Positions 61,368 through 64,000 of a stretch of 64,000 nucleotides of DNA are shown here, piece after piece. The DNA lies in contig JBMOGA010000014.1 of NCBI GenBank assembly GCA_049318625.1, positions 6,684-70,683 on the forward strand, read 5' to 3'. This DNA is from JBMOGA01 sp049318625 (GTDB taxonomy: Bacteria > Pseudomonadota > Alphaproteobacteria > Rhizobiales > Hyphomicrobiaceae). The translations under genes and the position numbers were made by a program. Numbering within the stretch: the stretch's first letter is position 1; each line of letters opens with the position of its first letter. The notes below the pieces were generated by a model. It did not search any database. It was given only the letters and a program-made list of their open reading frames with translations, and was not told the origin of the DNA.

Positions 61368-61411
61368 GGGTCTGATCGGTCGAGGTGACAGCGGAACGCT
61401 GCGACCGAGAC
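61368..61411 (+). repeat. 44-bp direct repeat, copy 2
   Basis: Begins GGGTCTGATCGGTCGAGG and ends TGCGACCGAGAC; offset of 66 bp from copy 1 with a 22-bp spacer. A further diverged copy is at 36587. Located in the 223-base gap before the TMEM43-like gene. Confidence 0.65.
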
Positions 61412-61525
61412 AGGACACGCGCAGACCCTCGTGCGTCTTGCCACACCCCACCACGACGTGGCTGGGCGCTGTCGTGCGGGTCGATTATGGTCCCGCCGGC
61501 AGCTGTGGCGCCGAGGGAGAGACCC

Positions 61526-62749
61526 ATGCCGGATCCGGATACAGAATCGAGCAGCACCAGCTCGGACGTCTTCACCGAGACCACCCATCGCAGCTGGGGC
61601 CGCAAACTGACCGACTCGCTCAAGGGAGTCGTCGTCGGTGCGATTCTCGTCGTCTGCTCCGGCGTCGGCATGTTCTGGAACGAGGGGCGTTCCGCGCAGA
61701 CCATCAATTCGCTGGCCGAGGGTCGCGGCGCGGTGGTCGAGGTCGAGACGGCCCGCGTGCTGCCCGAGAACGAGGGCAAGCTCGTCCATCTCGTCGGCGA
61801 CCTGCGGACCACGGCGCCGCTGACCGACCCCGAGTTCGCCGTCTCGGTCCAAGCCTCCCGCCTCGTCCGCCATGTCGAGATGTATCAATGGCACCAGGAG
61901 GAGAAGGAGGAGACGCGCAAGGAGGTCGGCGGTGGCGAGACCACGGTCAAAACCTACACCTACGTGAAGAAGTGGGCGGATCAGGCGATCGATTCCAGTC
62001 GCTTCCGTCAGCCGTCTGGACACACCAATCCGCCGATGCTGTTCCGCGGCAAGAGCATCACCGCCCAGGACGCCACCCTCGGCGCCTTCAGGCCCGGCGC
62101 GACGCCCTTGAGCGCGCTGGCGGCCCGCGAACCGTTCGTGGCCGATCAAGCGCTCGCCGCCCAATTGCAACCGAAACTCGGCAAGCCGGTGCAGGTCGTC
62201 GACGGCACGATCTATGTCAGCGCCAACCCCACGGCGCCGGCCGTCGGCGACGTCCGCGTGAGCTACACCATCGCCGCCAACGGCACGACCAGTCTGCTCG
62301 GGCGCCAGGCCGGGACCGACATCCTCCCCTACGCCACCAAAGCCGGAGACAGCCTGCTGTTCGCAAGGCTCGGCAACGTTTCGGCCGACGAGATGTTCAA
62401 GGACGCGGCGCGGCTCAACACCTTCATAACCTGGTTGCTCCGCTTCATGGCGGCGGTGTTCATGTTCGCCGGTTTCAGCCTGCTGCTCGGCCCGCTGGTC
62501 GCCCTCGGCGACGTCCTGCCGTTCCTCGGCAACCTGCTCCAGGCCGGCACGGGCCTGATTGCACTGCTGGCAACGGCGATCGTCGCGCCGGTCGTCATCG
62601 CCATCGCGTGGTTCTACTACCGCCCGCTGGTGTCCGTGATCGCTCTGGTCGTCGGGCTGGGCCTCGTCGTGCTGATCCGCATGATGGCGAAGCGCCGCGC
62701 CGGTGCCAAAGGCGCAGCCCTCGCACCACACCCCGCAACGGCACGGTAA
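61526..62749 (+). CDS. TMEM43/LUMA-family membrane protein
   Basis: 407 aa. A membrane helix at about 33-50, a large extracytoplasmic domain (about 55-300), and three to four helices near the C-terminus (MAAVFMFAGFSLLLGPLVALGDVLPFLGNLL ...). The pattern WNEGRSAQT after the first helix, and the LxGPLxxxxDxxPxxG segment, are typical of TMEM43, a family first known from animal nuclear envelopes. Bacterial role is unknown. ATG 61526 follows GAGGGAGA. The loop with repeated Glu/Lys (HQEEKEETRKEVGGGE) is characteristic of the family. Confidence 0.85.
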   Translation: MPDPDTESSSTSSDVFTETTHRSWGRKLTDSLKGVVVGAILVVCSGVGMFWNEGRSAQTINSLAEGRGAVVEVETARVLPENEGKLVHLVGDLRTTAPLTDPEFAVSVQASRLVRHVEMYQWHQEEKEETRKEVGGGETTVKTYTYVKKWADQAIDSSRFRQPSGHTNPPMLFRGKSITAQDATLGAFRPGATPLSALAAREPFVADQALAAQLQPKLGKPVQVVDGTIYVSANPTAPAVGDVRVSYTIAANGTTSLLGRQAGTDILPYATKAGDSLLFARLGNVSADEMFKDAARLNTFITWLLRFMAAVFMFAGFSLLLGPLVALGDVLPFLGNLLQAGTGLIALLATAIVAPVVIAIAWFYYRPLVSVIALVVGLGLVVLIRMMAKRRAGAKGAALAPHPATAR

Positions 62750-62774
62750 CGGACCGCAGGAGACCGCATCCGGC

Positions 62775-63167
62775 TCAGATGAGACCGCGGATCGCACCGA
62801 ACAGGCACGCCGCCGAAAGCACGAGCACGGCGGTCAGCGTCAGCGCCATGCCGGTGACCCGCAGGATCAGCCGCTCCGGCGATTGCGACACGCCGAACGC
62901 GTGCACGGCGCGCCCCGCGACCAAGGCGAGGCCGGCCGCATGCAGGACCGCCGCGAAAGTCGCGAGGCTCTCGGCAAGCGCCAGCAGCAGCAGCGCCAGC
63001 GGGACATACTCCGCGAAGTTCGCGTGCGCCCGCATGCGGCGAAGCAGCAACGGCTGGCCGCCGTCGCCCAAGGCGACCTTGGCCGCCCGCCGGGCATCGA
63101 TGACCCGCACCGCAAGTACGACGAGCAGAGGACCGAGAAGTCCCGCATAGAGGGCTGTGATCGGCAT
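62775..63167 (-). CDS. MAPEG-family membrane protein
   Basis: 130 aa with four hydrophobic helices. The family motif region RRMRAHANFAEYVPLALLLLALAE (helix 2, with Arg, Asn and Glu) is well conserved. MAPEG proteins include glutathione-dependent enzymes of lipid mediators; bacterial members have mostly unknown activity. ATG 63167 starts at helix 1; the upstream 42 codons are discarded. It is convergent with the TMEM43 gene (25 bases between stops) and followed on its left strand side by nothing in common. Confidence 0.88.
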   Translation of the reverse strand: MPITALYAGLLGPLLVVLAVRVIDARRAAKVALGDGGQPLLLRRMRAHANFAEYVPLALLLLALAESLATFAAVLHAAGLALVAGRAVHAFGVSQSPERLILRVTGMALTLTAVLVLSAACLFGAIRGLI

Positions 63168-63353
63168 CGCGATTCCGGACGTTGGCATCGGTTCTGACTG
63201 TGAACGGCCACCCGTCCGGACCGGATCGCTGACCCGTTTCTGAGAACGAAAGCGCGGCGAGCAGACCAAGCGTGGCATGGCCGTCGGGCGCAAGCGGAAC
63301 GAGGGACGGGATTTCGGGCGGGGACTGTCGTCCGAACCGGTCGACCGTCCCTC

Positions 63354-63800
63354 TCAGTTCAACGCCCACAGATAGGCGAGCGTTGCGATGCAGCCGAGCG
63401 CCGTTCTCACCGCGTGCAATCGTCCCCACTGCTCGAGCATTTTTCGTGACGTGGGGCCGGCTTCGGCCTCGGCGATGGCCTTCAGTTTGTGATTGGTCGG
63501 CATGATCACGACGAGCGTGAAGGGCCAATTCGCGAGGATCAGCGCCGCGCCGACCAGCCAGCGCCAATCCTGCGTCGCCCAGGCCGCCAAGACGCCAAGC
63601 ACAGCCGACGCAGCAGCCAAGCTCGACTGCATGGTGTAGCCGGCATCGTAGCTCGGCTTCCATTGCTTCAGAAGATTTCGGTCATCGAGGATGAGGCGCG
63701 CGGGATGCTCGGCGAAGCTGATGTAGAACGCCGCGCCGGCAAAGGCCGCCGCCAGAACCAGAGCCAAGTGACCGGCAAGCATGGAGGCCTCGTTGAGCAT
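63354..63800 (-). CDS. DUF1772 membrane protein
   Basis: 148 aa with four hydrophobic helices. The DUF1772 pattern is visible: an early FAGAAFYISFAEHPARL, a middle WKPSYDAGYTMQSSLA, the NWPFTLVVIMPTNHKL helix and the final GRLHAVRTALGCIATLAYLWAL. These proteins resemble anthrone oxygenase-like folds, but most members are uncharacterised. ATG 63800 is used; a GTG nine codons upstream is possible. Same strand as the MAPEG gene, 186 bases apart. Confidence 0.85.
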   Translation of the reverse strand: MLNEASMLAGHLALVLAAAFAGAAFYISFAEHPARLILDDRNLLKQWKPSYDAGYTMQSSLAAASAVLGVLAAWATQDWRWLVGAALILANWPFTLVVIMPTNHKLKAIAEAEAGPTSRKMLEQWGRLHAVRTALGCIATLAYLWALN

Positions 63801-63954
63801 TGCTTCGAATGCTCCCCACTTTGCCACGCACGGACCATTTAAGCACAGATAACCCGAACATCACCGCACACCCCAGGTCACGCATCCGTGCGTGGCGCGT
63901 GCCTGACAAAGCGGTTCGAAATTCTGATGGGCTCGTCTAAGTCTATGATTTAAT

Positions 63955-64000
63955 TGGTGGAGCCGAGGGGAATCGAACCCCTGACCTCTGCAGTGCGATT
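63955..64000 (-). tRNA. tRNA-Ala (anticodon CGC), 3' half only
   Basis: On the minus strand the visible 46 bases read through the anticodon loop ATCGCAC, the stem end TGCAG, the T arm AGGGG TTCGATT CCCCT, CGGCTCC, A73 and an encoded CCA. With T33 placed in the loop the anticodon is CGC (Ala). The 5' half lies beyond the window. Confidence 0.75.

Noticed and set aside
1..64000. CRISPR array, insertion sequence or prophage
   Set aside because: No regular short repeats with spacers, no transposase or phage structural gene found on either strand.

Overview
The window is about 64 kb of GC-rich DNA (coding bias strongly toward G/C in third positions) from an alphaproteobacterium, most likely in the order Hyphomicrobiales (Rhizobiales). 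The lineage call rests on three things: the helicase / S4-domain / fdxA / carD block typical of that class, the contiguous dnaA-dnaN-recF-gyrB block with rpsT, enoyl-CoA hydratase and mutM close by, and aerobic-type cobalamin synthesis genes (cobN, cobO). No transposase, integrase, prophage or CRISPR array is visible. The window is chromosomal; both ends cut a gene (helicase at the left, a tRNA at the right).

Layout. 1-4.6 kb: 3' part of an SUV3-like helicase, an S4 RNA-binding protein, 7Fe ferredoxin FdxA, and a CarD protein with a very long Lys/Ala/Pro tail, closed by a terminator. 4.6-9.1 kb: a degenerate secreted SNase homologue, tRNA-Arg(CCU), a 70-aa protein with a LexA-type box and palindromes upstream, a flagellin, an EEP-family phosphoesterase, and a SnoaL-like gene that appears frameshifted near its start. 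9.1-17.5 kb: carbon metabolism, with a homodimeric E1/transketolase divergent from an Lrp regulator, then alcohol dehydrogenase, aldehyde dehydrogenase, a fluoroacetate-dehalogenase-type hydrolase and a GMC oxidoreductase.

17.5-31.2 kb: cobalamin locus. A B12 riboswitch leads a + strand operon (hupE, cobW, a DUF1289-containing protein of unknown role, cobN, cobO, cobQ). A tightly overlapping - strand operon (cobT, phosphatase, cobS, cobD, cbiB) converges on it, and cobU lies divergent. Together they cover cobalt handling, cobalt insertion, adenosylation, amidation and nucleotide-loop assembly. The corrin-ring methylation genes are not here. 31.2-39 kb: VOC protein, DUF4112 protein, SMP-30 lactonase, small membrane protein, class A penicillin-binding protein preceded by a perfect CtrA-type site, YgjP-like metallopeptidase, and an iron-binding protein of an ABC transporter.

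39-52 kb: replication block on the - strand (gyrB, recF, dnaN, dnaA), a rhodanese protein, a 625-bp non-coding region with evenly spaced DnaA-box-like 9-mers (candidate origin), rpsT, two tandem paralogous membrane proteins, enoyl-CoA hydratase, mutM and murJ. 52-64 kb: Old Yellow Enzyme divergent from an IclR regulator, TonB, cholesterol-oxidase-like GMC protein, an EmrB-like MFS exporter divergent from an EmrA-like adaptor, M20 peptidase, ABM monooxygenase, a bacterial TMEM43 homologue next to a duplicated 44-bp repeat, MAPEG and DUF1772 membrane proteins, and the 3' half of tRNA-Ala.
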